Source: Acidobacteriota bacterium
Lineage (GTDB): Bacteria > Acidobacteriota > Terriglobia > UBA7540
NCBI GenBank assembly: GCA_004298155.1
Contig: SCRD01000017.1
Coordinates: 248,001-312,000, forward strand
DNA: 64,000 nucleotides
Reading direction: 5' to 3'
Under the pieces are notes generated by a model that saw only the letters and a list, made by a program, of their open reading frames with translations, made no database searches and was not told where the DNA came from. The position numbers were made by a program, and so were the translations under genes. Below are positions 1-9,987 of this stretch, piece by piece; position 1 is the first letter of the stretch, and the number at the start of each line of letters is the position of its first letter.

Positions 1-1590
1 ATTTTGAACGTGAACGGGCACGTCGGGCCACAGGGCAAGGCGGTGGAATGGAAACAGAAGCGCTGCATCAACTATGCCCTCAGAGGCATGCTGGCCCTCA
101 ACATCGAATACGTCAACATGGGCGAACTCTTCCGTCCGGAAAATGACCATGGTTATCTTGGCCATCTTGACCTGGTGGGCACGAGCGGCGTGGGCTTGTT
201 TTATCTGGTCATGCGAAAAGCGCTGGACTACCTTTACCAGGACCCGCAGGTTGACCGGGAGCGCATTGGAATGACAGGGCTTTCAGGCGGTGGCTGGCAG
301 AGCATCGTGCTGGGATCCCTTGATAAGCGCGTCAGCGTGGACATTCCCGTCGCAGGCTACTGCGCCTTTGCCAACCAGCTTGCCCGTATCGCCGACATGG
401 GCGACAACGAGCAGGATGCCACCAACTTTTTTGATGGACAGGATTATGTTTTCCTCACCGCGATGCGGGCTCCCAGGCCGACCTTGCTGATCAATAACGC
501 GGAAGACAGTTGCTGCTTTCGCGCCCCGCTGGTCAAGCCCTACATCTACGATCAGGTAAAACCTTACTTTGCGTTGTACGGTGCGCAAGAAGACTTTCAG
601 TTCCACCAAAACACCGATCCCGGCTATCACAACTACAAACTTGATAATCGGCAGCAGTCTTACCGATTCTTTGACAAGTATTTTCATCTTTCCGCAAGCG
701 ACAAGGAGATACCCGTCGATTCGCAGATCAGAACCTATCAGCAGCTCCTGGTGGGACTGCCTGCGAATAATCAGACCATTCTTGGCTTGGCAACGGAACT
801 TGCGGGCAGGACCAGGCGGGACCCTATTCCAGCGCCAGGCAGCAGGGAGGAGTGGGCCCGGGCTGAACGGGAAAAACTGAAACGGGTGGTTCGCTACAAG
901 CCCGTGACGATGAAGCATGTCTGGGCTGTGGCCAATACGTTCAATCGTGGATTGGCGTCCATTTCCTACCGTTTCGAACTCAGCAACGGCCTCAGCGCCA
1001 CAGGAGTGTGGTTCAAGGAAACGGACACGCCCGAAGGCGCTCCTGTTGACATCGTTCTGGATGACAAGGGCAGGAAGGGCGCGGCCGGCAAAGTGTGGAA
1101 TCGCGGGGAGGAAGTGGCTTATCTGTTGGACAGGGGGGACCAGGTCGTCCTGGTCAATCTGCTGTTTACCGGCGACGACTCCCCGGCGCTGGAATCACCG
1201 CCCTATGTCCCGTCGCTGTTTGCGAGCGCTGTTGCGGCGGTGGGCGACCGCCCGTTGGGCCTGGAGTCGGGAGAGCTTATCGCGGTGGCCCGCTGGGCAC
1301 AGCAGAAATTAAATCCGCGTCCGGTTCACGTGGAACTGACAGGCATCCGCACCCAGATGGCCGCGCTCATTTCCGCAGCCATCGAGCCCGATTTGTTCTC
1401 CAGCATTACTGTCCATCGGGCCATGAGGAGCCTGGATTACCTTCTGCAACGCCCTGTTGAATTTGACGACGCCCCCGACCTTTTCTGTCTCGATCTTTAT
1501 AAGGACTTTGACGTCGACCGTCTGGTCGCGGTCGCAGGGCCCACAAAAGTCACGCTGGAGGGTTCGGTTGAAAATGGGCCCTCGAAATGA
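1..1590 (+). CDS. Alpha/beta hydrolase, acetyl xylan esterase-like (5' truncated)
   Basis: The reading frame is open from the first base, and its opening residues (ILNVNGH) fall inside the first beta strands of an alpha/beta hydrolase, so the true start lies outside the window. The nucleophile elbow GLSGGGW is clear (Ser about residue 97 of the visible part), and a later His in PGYHNY is a plausible catalytic His. The early block QKRCINYALRGMLALN resembles acetyl xylan esterase / dienelactone hydrolase-like proteins that deacylate plant or microbial polysaccharides. About 200 C-terminal residues have no recognised domain. The substrate is unknown; a carbohydrate ester is a family-based guess, supported by a fucosidase a few genes downstream. 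Confidence 0.72.
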   Translation: MLNVNGHVGPQGKAVEWKQKRCINYALRGMLALNIEYVNMGELFRPENDHGYLGHLDLVGTSGVGLFYLVMRKALDYLYQDPQVDRERIGMTGLSGGGWQSIVLGSLDKRVSVDIPVAGYCAFANQLARIADMGDNEQDATNFFDGQDYVFLTAMRAPRPTLLINNAEDSCCFRAPLVKPYIYDQVKPYFALYGAQEDFQFHQNTDPGYHNYKLDNRQQSYRFFDKYFHLSASDKEIPVDSQIRTYQQLLVGLPANNQTILGLATELAGRTRRDPIPAPGSREEWARAEREKLKRVVRYKPVTMKHVWAVANTFNRGLASISYRFELSNGLSATGVWFKETDTPEGAPVDIVLDDKGRKGAAGKVWNRGEEVAYLLDRGDQVVLVNLLFTGDDSPALESPPYVPSLFASAVAAVGDRPLGLESGELIAVARWAQQKLNPRPVHVELTGIRTQMAALISAAIEPDLFSSITVHRAMRSLDYLLQRPVEFDDAPDLFCLDLYKDFDVDRLVAVAGPTKVTLEGSVENGPSK

Positions 1591-1902
1591 GGTGTGCCGA
1601 CCAGGTTGAGGTTCCTTTACGAAAGATTCGAGCGGACCGAACCTTCTCGAATGTGGCTTTATGCATTAACATAGAAGGGTGGAGTTGCAACAGTATTTCA
1701 CCCCTCACGGGACGGTCCTTCGGCAGTCCATACCTGCCTGAGAATTGAACGGTCTGTGGCTCGAGGTCGCTGCTCCAGTAAGCTTGTCAGCTTTCTACCC
1801 CGTCGCATGATGCGGTGGGTGTTCCCTGGCCGCTGGCACGGGGCGCGGCTGTGACGTATGAAGGTCCGTAAAATCCAGGCCGGAAATTTGAGTCTGTAAA
1901 TC
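1591..1902. other. Intergenic region upstream of typA with one inverted repeat
   Basis: No convincing gene is seen in these 312 bases. A 7-bp inverted repeat (ATTCGAG at 1626-1632, CTCGAAT at 1646-1652, 13-base loop) follows the hydrolase stop. It has no T-run, so it could be a weak terminator or an operator. No clear -35/-10 pair for typA was recognised. Confidence 0.4.
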
Positions 1903-3723
1903 ATGAACGAATCGATTCGCAACATCGCCATCATCGCCCATGTCGATCATGGCAAGACCACGCTTGTCGACGGGATGCTCCGGCAGAGCGGAATTTTCAA
2001 GGCCAACCAGGAAATCGTGGAGCGCGTGATGGACTCCAACGAGCTGGAGCGCGAACGCGGCATCACCATTCTGGCCAAGAATACTGCCGTCTTTTATCAC
2101 GACATCAAGATCAACATCGTGGACACGCCGGGCCACAGCGATTTCGGCGGCGAAGTCGAACGCGCGCTGAAACTGGTTGACGGCGTGCTGTTGCTGGTTG
2201 ACGCCAGCGAAGGTCCATTACCGCAGACGCGATACGTGCTTCGCAAGGCGCTCGAGGCCAAACTGCCTCCCATTGTGGTGATCAATAAGATTGACCGCTC
2301 CGATGCGCGGTCACAGGAAGTCATCAACGAGATTTACGACCTCTTCATCGACCTCGACGCAACCGAGCAGCAGCTTGAGTTTCCAATTCTGTATGCGATT
2401 GCCCGTGACGGCATTGCCAAAGCTTCTCTTGACGACACGTCGGAAAACCTCAAACCGCTCTTTGAAGCAATCCTGATGCACATTCCACCTCCGGGCGGTG
2501 ACCCGGCCGACGTGCTGCAATTGCTGGTGGTCAACCTGGACTACAGCGAGTATCACGGCCGCCTGGCAATCGGCCGCATCTTTTCGGGCACTCTTAATCG
2601 CGGAGACGAGGTTGCCATCGTCAAGCTGGACGGAACTACTCAGAAAACACGCATCACCAAGCTCTATGGTTTTGAAGGGCTCGATCGCATAGACGTGGAA
2701 CACGCCGGAGCAGGTGAGATCGTAGCCATTGCCGGTGTTGAGGGTATTACGATCGGCGAAACCGTGACCAGCGCCGAGACGCCGCGGGCGCTGGTCCATG
2801 TGCCAGTGGATGAACCGACCATCTCGATGGTCTTTACCATCAACACATCTCCGTTTTCAGGCCGCGAAGGGGCCTATGTGACATCTCGCCACCTGCGCGA
2901 GAGACTTGATAAAGAGTTGCTGACCAACGTGGCGCTTCGCGTTGAAGAGGGGGGACACACCGACTCCTTCAAGGTGCTTGGGCGCGGCGAGCTGCAACTT
3001 GCCATTCTGATAGAAACCATGCGGCGCGAGGGCTATGAACTGGCAGTTGGCAAGCCGGAAATCGTCACTCGCCAGGCGAACGGTAAAGTGCAGGAACCGA
3101 TGGAACTGCTCATTATTGATTGCCCTGCGGAATTCGTCGGAGTTCTCATGCAGAAAATCGGCACCCGCAAGGGCGTTAATACCAGGATGTCCGGTCACGG
3201 GACAACGGGAGGACGCGTACGCCTGGAATTCGTAATTCCGTCGCGGGGCCTGATCGGGCTGCGCGGCGAGCTGCTGAGAGACACCCGAGGAACTGCGGTA
3301 ATGAATACCCTTTTCGAGGGGTACAGCGACTGGCAGGGGGACATTCCGAGCCGCCTCACGGGCTCGCTGATTGCAGACCGCCCAGGACGCACGACGGCGT
3401 ATGCACTCTATAACTTGCAGGAGCGCGGTGAACTTTTTGTGGGGCCAGGTGTGGACGTTTATGAGGGCATGGTCATCGGAGAAAACGCGCGCTGGGACGA
3501 CATGGACGTGAACGCCGTCAAAGAGAAGAAGCTGACCAATATGCGCTCTTCAACCGCCGATGAAGCCATCCGGTTGGTTCCCGCCAAGCCGATCTCGCTT
3601 GAACAGGCGCTGGAATTTATCGCCGAGGACGAATACGTTGAAGTGACGCCACATGCAATCCGCGTCCGCAAGAAGATCCTGGAACCCAACAAGCGGCCGC
3701 GGCGGTCACGGCCCGGCGAATAA
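1903..3723 (+). CDS. typA: GTP-binding translation factor TypA/BipA
   Basis: This is a ribosome-associated translational GTPase of the EF-G/LepA superfamily, important for ribosome assembly and stress or low-temperature growth. Near the N-terminus are G1 [10 protein letters not shown], switch [11 protein letters not shown]3 [14 protein letters not shown] and G4 NKIDR. They are followed by the beta-barrel domain, two EF-G-like alpha/beta domains and the BipA-specific C-terminal domain ([20 protein letters not shown]). The 606-residue length is typical. The ATG at 1903 directly precedes the usual [17 protein letters not shown] start. It stands alone between intergenic stretches and precedes a tRNA gene. 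Confidence 0.97.
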   Translation: MNESIRNIAIIAHVDHGKTTLVDGMLRQSGIFKANQEIVERVMDSNELERERGITILAKNTAVFYHDIKINIVDTPGHSDFGGEVERALKLVDGVLLLVDASEGPLPQTRYVLRKALEAKLPPIVVINKIDRSDARSQEVINEIYDLFIDLDATEQQLEFPILYAIARDGIAKASLDDTSENLKPLFEAILMHIPPPGGDPADVLQLLVVNLDYSEYHGRLAIGRIFSGTLNRGDEVAIVKLDGTTQKTRITKLYGFEGLDRIDVEHAGAGEIVAIAGVEGITIGETVTSAETPRALVHVPVDEPTISMVFTINTSPFSGREGAYVTSRHLRERLDKELLTNVALRVEEGGHTDSFKVLGRGELQLAILIETMRREGYELAVGKPEIVTRQANGKVQEPMELLIIDCPAEFVGVLMQKIGTRKGVNTRMSGHGTTGGRVRLEFVIPSRGLIGLRGELLRDTRGTAVMNTLFEGYSDWQGDIPSRLTGSLIADRPGRTTAYALYNLQERGELFVGPGVDVYEGMVIGENARWDDMDVNAVKEKKLTNMRSSTADEAIRLVPAKPISLEQALEFIAEDEYVEVTPHAIRVRKKILEPNKRPRRSRPGE

Positions 3724-3842
3724 ACGCGTCCCGCGCTGGAAAGGTATCAAACGCCCATTCGCTGGCTGCTCGTCCCTGCGGGGTGGTAAGATTTTACCGG
3801 AACCCGCGGCGCGCGTCTCGCGCTGCATCCACCCGTGCACGC

Positions 3843-3916
3843 GGGCCCATAGCTCAGTCGGTTAGAGCGGCGGACTCATAATCCGTTGGTCGCAGGTTCG
3901 AGTCCTGCTGGGCCCA
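3843..3916 (+). tRNA. tRNA with CAU anticodon, probably tRNA-Ile2 (lysidine type)
   Basis: A full cloverleaf can be drawn. The acceptor GGGCCCA/TGGGCCC encloses a D arm, an anticodon arm GCGGA-CTCATAA-TCCGT with CAT at 3877-3879, and a T arm GCAGG-TTCGAGT-CCTGC. The discriminator is A3916 and is followed by CTA, so CCA is not encoded. CAU could be elongator Met or Ile2. The acceptor pairs C4-G69 and C5-G68, used by TilS to recognise Ile2 in E. coli, and the Ile2-like variable region TTGGTC both favour tRNA-Ile2. It is not an initiator, since 1-72 is a G-C pair. Confidence 0.93.
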
Positions 3917-4008
3917 CTAACAACCCGCCTCTAGTGAATGAAACTTCTCGCAGCACCCCGCCGGTGGTATCCTCTTCATCCGTTTCGAATTTTGGGGCGT
4001 CTCCATTC

Positions 4009-5292
4009 ATGAACAAAGACAGGTACAAGTGGTATGTAGTCGGGATGCTCTGGTGCATCTCATTTTTCAACTATGCCGACCGGGAGGCGGTCTTCTCACT
4101 ATTTCCTCTGCTCCAGAAGGAAATGCACCTGACGCCGGTCCAGCTTGGCCTGCTGGGGTCAGCTTTTGCGTGGGTGTATGGCCTGACGGCGCCCTTTGCA
4201 GGCAGCATCGTGGACCGTGTTCGCCGCAAGACCGCCATTCTGGGTGGGCTCTATGCCTGGAGCACGATTACTATCCTGACGCCGGTTTCACGCACATTCC
4301 ACCAGTTGTTCTCCTTTATGGCGGCCGAAGGCCTGGGTGAAACTTTTTATTATCCCGCCTCCATGTCGATGATCAGCGATTACCACGGAAAGAAGACCCG
4401 GTCGCGCGCCATGGGCAGCCATCAGACCAGTGTCTATCTGGGGACCATCGGCGGAGGATTTTTTGCCGGCTTTATCGGAGAGCATTACGGCTGGCGATGG
4501 TCCTTTATCGTCTTCGGAGCCCTGGGTTTTCTGCTCGGTTTCGTTCTGGTCAGGCTGCTGCGCGAACCCGAACGCGGCGCGGCCGACCTGGCTGAGCAGG
4601 CTCCGGGAGCTGACGCGCACGTCGGGAAGCGAATTCCCAGCAGAGAATTTCTTGGAATTATCCTCGAAACGCCCAGCGCCGCGCTGTTGATGGCGGGCTT
4701 TGCCTGTGCCAATTTTGTTGCTCTGGTGCTTCTCTCCTGGATGCCAAAGTTTCTCTATGACAAATTTCATATGGGCCTGGCGATGGCGGGCCTTTCTGCC
4801 ACGCTATTCGTCCAATTGGCGAGCATGGCAGGTTCGCCGCTTGGCGGCTGGTTTGCAGATCTGCTGAGGAGAAAGCTGGCCGGCGGAAGAATGCTGGTCC
4901 AGGCTATTGCCTTGTTCTGCGGCGCGCCGTTCGTGTTCCTGTGCGGGGCTACGAAATCCATCGGGCTCGTAGTTGTGGCGCTCACGGCCTGGGGGCTTTT
5001 CAAGGGCCTGTATGATGCCAACATCTTCGCCTCCATATTTGACGTAGTCCCTGCGGAAGCCCGTGGCACCGCGGCAGGATTCATGAACATGGTAGGGTGG
5101 CTCGGTGGTGGAGGCATCGCGCCGGTCGCCATTGGCATCCTTTCGGTGCATTACAGTCTGGGTATTGCGATTTCCCTTGCCGGACTCATTTATGTGGCTG
5201 CCGGTATTCTTCTGCTGACAGCAGGCGTACGTTTCGCGCCGGGCGACGTGGCCCGATACGAAAGTTTGCTTCAAGCTGAGGGCAAGGTTTGA
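4009..5292 (+). CDS. MFS transporter
   Basis: This is a 427-residue major facilitator superfamily permease with about 12 hydrophobic segments. The signature between helices 2 and 3 is present in the form GSIVDRVRRKTAI, and a second copy (GGWFADLLRRK) lies between helices 8 and 9. The start at 4009 (MNKDRYKWYVV) was chosen because the frame upstream runs through the tRNA. The following helix (MLWCISFFNYADREAVFSL) matches the start of anion:cation symporter (ACS)-type sugar-acid transporters, which import hexuronates and related acids. The next genes (aldolase, lipoprotein, fucosidase) fit a carbohydrate-catabolic setting. The substrate cannot be read from sequence. Confidence 0.88.
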   Translation: MNKDRYKWYVVGMLWCISFFNYADREAVFSLFPLLQKEMHLTPVQLGLLGSAFAWVYGLTAPFAGSIVDRVRRKTAILGGLYAWSTITILTPVSRTFHQLFSFMAAEGLGETFYYPASMSMISDYHGKKTRSRAMGSHQTSVYLGTIGGGFFAGFIGEHYGWRWSFIVFGALGFLLGFVLVRLLREPERGAADLAEQAPGADAHVGKRIPSREFLGIILETPSAALLMAGFACANFVALVLLSWMPKFLYDKFHMGLAMAGLSATLFVQLASMAGSPLGGWFADLLRRKLAGGRMLVQAIALFCGAPFVFLCGATKSIGLVVVALTAWGLFKGLYDANIFASIFDVVPAEARGTAAGFMNMVGWLGGGGIAPVAIGILSVHYSLGIAISLAGLIYVAAGILLLTAGVRFAPGDVARYESLLQAEGKV

Positions 5293-5562
5293 ACAACTCT
5301 TCCCGAGGGAGCCGTATGCAGGAGGCAGGTCGCCAAATCCATCCGGCGGGCCTGACTCTGAAGACGGATGCACCTTGTGTTTTAAGGAGGCGGCCCGTGC
5401 AAAGTTGCCAGCGCTTCCTTCTGCTCATATCCTGCCTTGGAGGCTGGAGGTCGGCGTCCATCGACGGACCGACAGCCGTAATATAGTTGAGACTTGTGAT
5501 CGCGGAGCGATAAGTGGCGAGGCTATAGCAAAATTTCGTGGTACAGCAAAGGAGTTTGGTTC

Positions 5563-6537
5563 ATGGAAAAAGCGGAGATAAAGCACGCGACAGTCCAGCT
5601 TGAAGGCGTTGTTCCCATTATTCCGACTCCGTTTTTGGAGAATCAGGAAGTTGACTGGGAAAGCCTGCGTGCGCTGGTTGACTTTGCCTGCGCCAGCGGA
5701 GCATGTGCCATGTGCCTCCCTGCCTACGCCAGCGAGTTTTATAAGCTTTCAGAAGACGAGCGGCGCCGGGCCGTATCGGAAGCAGCGCAGCTAGCCTCCG
5801 GACGCATCCCGGTGATCGGGCAGGTGAATGCCTTCTCCGCGATGCAGGCAAAAGAGACCGCTCTTGATGTCCAACGGGCCGGAGCAAGTGCAGTTTCCGT
5901 TTCAGTCCCGCGATTATTCTCGCTGGGTGAGCGTGATCTTCTCCGCTACTTCGATCGAATTCTGAGCGCGATTGATGTTCCGCTGCTTATTCAGGACTTC
6001 AATCCCGGCGGACCAACGGTCAGCCTGGATTTCATATCGACCCTTCACCGTACCCATCCGCACTTCCGTTACATCAAGCTGGAGGAACCGATGATGGCCT
6101 CCAAGGTTGAAGCCATTGTTCAGAAAACTTCTGGTGAAGTTGGAGTCATGGAAGGCTGGGGTGGAATGTACATGCTTGAGCTGATTCCGGCAGGAATTTG
6201 CGGCGTCATGCCCAGCCTGGGCGCAGCAGATATCCTTGCCCTGGTTTTCCGGCTCGTGAAGCAAGGCAAGAAGGACAAGGCTTTCGAGGCCTTCCGGGAT
6301 GTGTTGCCCCAGGTTGTTTTCAGTCTGCAGAATCTTGAGTTACTCCACCATGTGGAGAAGTCGCTCCTGGCGGCCCGGGGGGTCATCAAGGAATCCGGCG
6401 TCAGGGATGCCAGTCTGGATCCCAATCCTCATGACCGGCAGCACATGCTTTTCATCAACGGCAAGGTGCTTGAAGCGCTTGACCGTCTTGGCCTGCCGCG
6501 AAACCCGAATGCAGCGTCCGGAGCGTCACCGTCCTAA
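5563..6537 (+). CDS. Dihydrodipicolinate synthase / N-acetylneuraminate lyase family aldolase
   Basis: This is a 324-residue class I TIM-barrel aldolase of the DapA/NanA family. It opens with GVVPIIPTPF, and the Schiff-base lysine is K172 in RYIKLEEP. The family's activating tyrosine (Tyr133 in E. coli DapA) appears to be Phe146 (QDFNP), and the T-T-G pocket is replaced by AYASE. Canonical lysine-pathway DHDPS activity is therefore unlikely; a 2-keto-3-deoxy sugar acid aldolase or dehydratase is more plausible. The ATG at 5563 has AAGGAG eight bases upstream. A possible promoter (TTGAGA 5487-5492, GATAAG 5509-5514) precedes it. It lies beside an MFS transporter and a fucosidase. Confidence 0.86.
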   Translation: MEKAEIKHATVQLEGVVPIIPTPFLENQEVDWESLRALVDFACASGACAMCLPAYASEFYKLSEDERRRAVSEAAQLASGRIPVIGQVNAFSAMQAKETALDVQRAGASAVSVSVPRLFSLGERDLLRYFDRILSAIDVPLLIQDFNPGGPTVSLDFISTLHRTHPHFRYIKLEEPMMASKVEAIVQKTSGEVGVMEGWGGMYMLELIPAGICGVMPSLGAADILALVFRLVKQGKKDKAFEAFRDVLPQVVFSLQNLELLHHVEKSLLAARGVIKESGVRDASLDPNPHDRQHMLFINGKVLEALDRLGLPRNPNAASGASPS

Positions 6538-6622
6538 GACTGGATCTGCTTTCTGAGGGCGGAAACACGGGTCTTGAGATGTGCTCGCGGCATAAAGCCC
6601 GTGTTCGGAAGGCTACGCCCTG

Positions 6623-8002
6623 CTACTGGAGCGGGTTCGGGAAGCTGAGAAGGTCTACTCGAAGATGCCCCTCTTTATTTCTGGTCTTGGCGATTGTATA
6701 GATGTTCTTGCTTCCAACGGCTATTGACTCGGCGAAGAAAGGCCGCAAGCCATCCTCCAGCTGCAGAAGGCCGTGGTCCACGCGCTTCCCAGAGGTAATG
6801 TCATAGGTCACAAAGTGGATATCTTCGTCCTCGTTTACGGCGGCAGGCTTGTCGGCCGGATTGCTAGTGGCGTGAGCACTGCCGGTGGCGGTGAGAGGAG
6901 CGCCAGTCAGATAGTAGATCGTATGACCATCGGGGCCAAGGGCAAATCCCAGGTAACCATAGGCAAAGCGGTCGTACATGCCGCTCTTAAGAGTGACATC
7001 AGAAACCAGCCGAGTCACCACCTCGACCTGGCGTGCACGCGGGTCGAACTTGAACAGAAAGCCGGAGCGACCATGCATGCCGTAGAAGGCTTTTTGGGGC
7101 GGAAACCATAAAGTCTGCCGCCAGTTATAGCCCATCGTGCCCGGCCTGCTTGGGTCAATCTGACCGAAAATATCCCTCCGGAGGTTGCACTCCTGCAGCT
7201 TCTGGAGCGAGTCGGCGCTGTAGTCGTAATGGAAAATGTCTCCATCGGCCGTGGTGAAGTAGACGGAGCCGTCATCAGGATCGAGCGCAAGAGAGCGGCA
7301 AATCACGCGGAACGTCTTTCCTGGAATTCCTTTCTCGCCTCCCAGTGTGTAAGCGCCGAAATTCTTGAGTTGATGCGTGTGCATGTCGTACCTGAGGAAC
7401 AATCCTGACGGCCAGGTGATGCCGTAAAGCCGCCCGCGCGCTGGGTCCATCATAAAGGATATGATGCCCTCTCCTTCCGGGGCCTTTGCGAGACTCTCAA
7501 AATGGCCTGTCGCCAGGTCATATGAAAGGAAGTGGCCTCCCGGATAGGGCCGGTAGCCCCGCGGCGGACTGCCCGCCAGTTCCTGCCCGGAGGCGGTTGC
7601 AGGGTTGTAGTATCCGATGTGCGTGGCAAAATAGAGCTTCCCTTTGTATTCCACGAAGAGGCTGTGCCCTTTCCCCTGCGGGACAGCGTGCAATCCCTTT
7701 TCACCAGCGGCCTCCGTCAGGTCCGCGACGTGATCGATTTTTCCCGTGGTCGGATCGAACGCGTACATCTGTGCGCCCGTGTCCACGGATCCCGAGCACA
7801 GGACGTAATAAACCTTTCCATTGCTGGCGCGAAAACAGGCATTGTAATTGTCGTCGGCCAGGCTGAAACCGGAGTCATAAAAATGCGCCTGCAGGATTTG
7901 CTGGGAAGTGTCCACCGGTGCCGCTTCCTTCTTCGGGGCCTGGCAAGCGATTATGGTCGTCATCGCTGCGAAAAGCAGCAGCCTCCATCCAGAGCTTTTC
8001 AT
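6623..8002 (-). CDS. Secreted lipoprotein, predicted beta-propeller
   Basis: The protein has an N-terminal signal peptide ending in a lipobox (TTIIAC, Cys20 from the chosen start), so it should be lipid-anchored outside the inner membrane. The rest is a succession of repeats of the type 'GKVYYV..G..YAFDPTTGKIDHVADL', 'GRLYGITWPSGLFLRYD', 'GSVYFTTADGDIFHYD' and 'FKFDPRARQVEVV', typical of a six- to eight-bladed propeller. No catalytic motif is recognised. ATG 8002 is preferred over ATG 8008, because GGGAGG sits eight bases before the former and only two before the latter. It is convergent with the aldolase and divergent from the fucosidase. Confidence 0.72.
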   Translation of the reverse strand: MKSSGWRLLLFAAMTTIIACQAPKKEAAPVDTSQQILQAHFYDSGFSLADDNYNACFRASNGKVYYVLCSGSVDTGAQMYAFDPTTGKIDHVADLTEAAGEKGLHAVPQGKGHSLFVEYKGKLYFATHIGYYNPATASGQELAGSPPRGYRPYPGGHFLSYDLATGHFESLAKAPEGEGIISFMMDPARGRLYGITWPSGLFLRYDMHTHQLKNFGAYTLGGEKGIPGKTFRVICRSLALDPDDGSVYFTTADGDIFHYDYSADSLQKLQECNLRRDIFGQIDPSRPGTMGYNWRQTLWFPPQKAFYGMHGRSGFLFKFDPRARQVEVVTRLVSDVTLKSGMYDRFAYGYLGFALGPDGHTIYYLTGAPLTATGSAHATSNPADKPAAVNEDEDIHFVTYDITSGKRVDHGLLQLEDGLRPFFAESIAVGSKNIYTIAKTRNKEGHLRVDLLSFPNPLQ

Positions 8003-8227
8003 TTTCATATATCCTCCCGGACAACTTTACACTCGGTGACGGTGCGGATCAGGCGGCCCGCTTGTTGGACGGCTAGTAATAACACACGGCGCACTGCCGG
8101 TTCAACTTCATAATTTGAATCCGGCGCCAGGACAAACCAGCGTGATTAGAAACGGTTTGCGCTGCTTGAGGAGGTGAGATATTTTAGGGGGCGCATCCGA
8201 AGCCAATGAGAGGGGAGTTTCATAACA

Positions 8228-9754
8228 ATGACTTGCTCACGCAGGAATTTTCTTAAGACGGCGGTTGCCGGCGGCGCTGGATTATCGGCATTAGGCGCGC
8301 CCTCGCGTATTGTGCGGGCCATCACCTCTCCCTTTCCCGGACATTTCTCGCCCACCTGGGACTCTCTCTCGAAATATAACGTGCCCGACTGGTACCGGGA
8401 CGCCAAACTGGGCGTGTTCATGCACTGGGGCGTTTATTCCGTTCCCGCGCACGGCAACGAATGGTACCCGCGGCTGATGTATCGCAAGGAGAGCCCTGTC
8501 TTTGAATGGCATCAGCAGCACTGGGGGCCGCAGTCGATGTTTGGCTACAAGGATTTCATTCCCATGTTCCGCGGAGAGAATTGGAAGCCCGACGAGCTTG
8601 TGGCCCTTTATAAGAAGGCCGGCGCAAAATACATTGTTCCGGTGGGCGAACACCACGACGGCTTCCCCATGTACGATTCGCACCTGACAGAGTGGTGCGC
8701 AGCAAAGATGGGCCCGCGCCGCGACACTATCGCGGGCTGGGAGCGCGAAGTCCGCAACCAAAGGTTGAAACTCGGCGTCTCTTCACACCGCGCCTTCCAC
8801 TTCTCTTATTACACTTTCGAGCAGGGATATGATACCGACAATCCGCTGTTTGCGGGCCTTTATGGACCCATCCACGCGCCGGCTCCGCTGATCGATCGTC
8901 ACCCGGGCCAGTTGGTTCAGCAGCCGTCAACGAAATTTATGCAGGACTGGTTCGCCCGCTGCGTGGAGATTGTGGACCTTTATCAGCCTGATCTGGTTTA
9001 TTTTGACTGGGCAAACATCGCGCCAGGCCTGGAACCCTACCGCAAGCAGTTTGCCGCCTACTACTACAACGTGGCCGCGGAGCGCGGACAGGATGTGGTG
9101 ATGACCTATAAGGGTGAGGCCTATCCCGAACACGCTGCGGTGCTGGACATCGAGCGCGGGCTGGCGGGCGGCATTCGCGGACTGCCCTGGCAGACGGACA
9201 CTTCCGTCAGTTGGAAATCCTGGGGGTATATCGATGGCGATACCTTCAAGTCGCCGAGGGAACTGGTGCTTGAATTTGTTGATATCGTCAGCAAGAACGG
9301 CAACCTGCTGCTGAACGTGGGGCCCAAACCTGACGGCACCCTCCCTGCCGACGCGGAAGAGATATTCCGGGGTATCGGCCGATGGATGGACGTGAACGGA
9401 GAAGCCATTTATGCCACGCGGCCCTGGAAGGTTTACGGCGAAGGACCGACCACGCTCGCCAGCGGATCTTTCGGCGAGCAGAAGCTAAAGGAGATGAACT
9501 TCACTCCGCAGGACATCCGCTTTACGGCCAAGGGAGACGTGATTTACGCGATTCTCATGGAATGGCCGGAACGCGAAGCAAGGATCAAGGCCCTGGGAAA
9601 AAATTCAAAGGACGCTCCGGGCAGAATTTCAAACGTCAGTTTGCTGGGGAGCGACGCCCGCCTCAAATGGCGGCAGGATCCCGATGCCCTTGTCGTCGGC
9701 ATGCCCGGCGAAAAACCGGGCGATTTCGCCTATCCCTTGAAGGTCACGACGTAG
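8228..9754 (+). CDS. Alpha-L-fucosidase family glycoside hydrolase (GH29), Tat-exported
   Basis: The N-terminus is a twin-arginine signal (CSRRNFLKTAVAGG), so the enzyme should be exported folded. The catalytic barrel follows with GH29 landmarks: W-Y-RDAKLGVFMHWG, a HHDGFPMYDS block, and LVYFDW, in which Asp260 is the expected nucleophile. The segment NLLLNVGPKPDGTLP closes the barrel and a small beta domain follows. GH29 enzymes remove terminal alpha-L-fucose with retention; the substrate is presumably extracellular glycan. The 508-residue length is normal. The linkage preferred cannot be read from sequence. Confidence 0.9.
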   Translation: MTCSRRNFLKTAVAGGAGLSALGAPSRIVRAITSPFPGHFSPTWDSLSKYNVPDWYRDAKLGVFMHWGVYSVPAHGNEWYPRLMYRKESPVFEWHQQHWGPQSMFGYKDFIPMFRGENWKPDELVALYKKAGAKYIVPVGEHHDGFPMYDSHLTEWCAAKMGPRRDTIAGWEREVRNQRLKLGVSSHRAFHFSYYTFEQGYDTDNPLFAGLYGPIHAPAPLIDRHPGQLVQQPSTKFMQDWFARCVEIVDLYQPDLVYFDWANIAPGLEPYRKQFAAYYYNVAAERGQDVVMTYKGEAYPEHAAVLDIERGLAGGIRGLPWQTDTSVSWKSWGYIDGDTFKSPRELVLEFVDIVSKNGNLLLNVGPKPDGTLPADAEEIFRGIGRWMDVNGEAIYATRPWKVYGEGPTTLASGSFGEQKLKEMNFTPQDIRFTAKGDVIYAILMEWPEREARIKALGKNSKDAPGRISNVSLLGSDARLKWRQDPDALVVGMPGEKPGDFAYPLKVTT

Positions 9755-9987
9755 ACCGAAAGGGCGGTGATCGCGCCGCGCGCAATATTATCTTGCAGTT
9801 CGGACCGAAAACCAGGCAATCCCTGGCCATCCGGGCTACATATCCCATTCCTCCGCTGGGAAAGCGCCCGAGTCACTGGTACAATCGGACCAGCGCGAGT
9901 CTTCTGCCCACATCCGAATTCATAATAAGGAATGTCACTTTTCGGCGTCCGGAAGCGTTTCACTAATGTAGACTCGGGAGGCTTCGA

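Noticed and set aside
5397-5486. A 29-codon frame with a good AAGGAGG ribosome site (MQSCQRFLLLISC...) between the MFS and aldolase genes
   Set aside because: Signal-like but very short; there is no partner gene or conservation evidence, and the possible promoter of the aldolase lies at its end.
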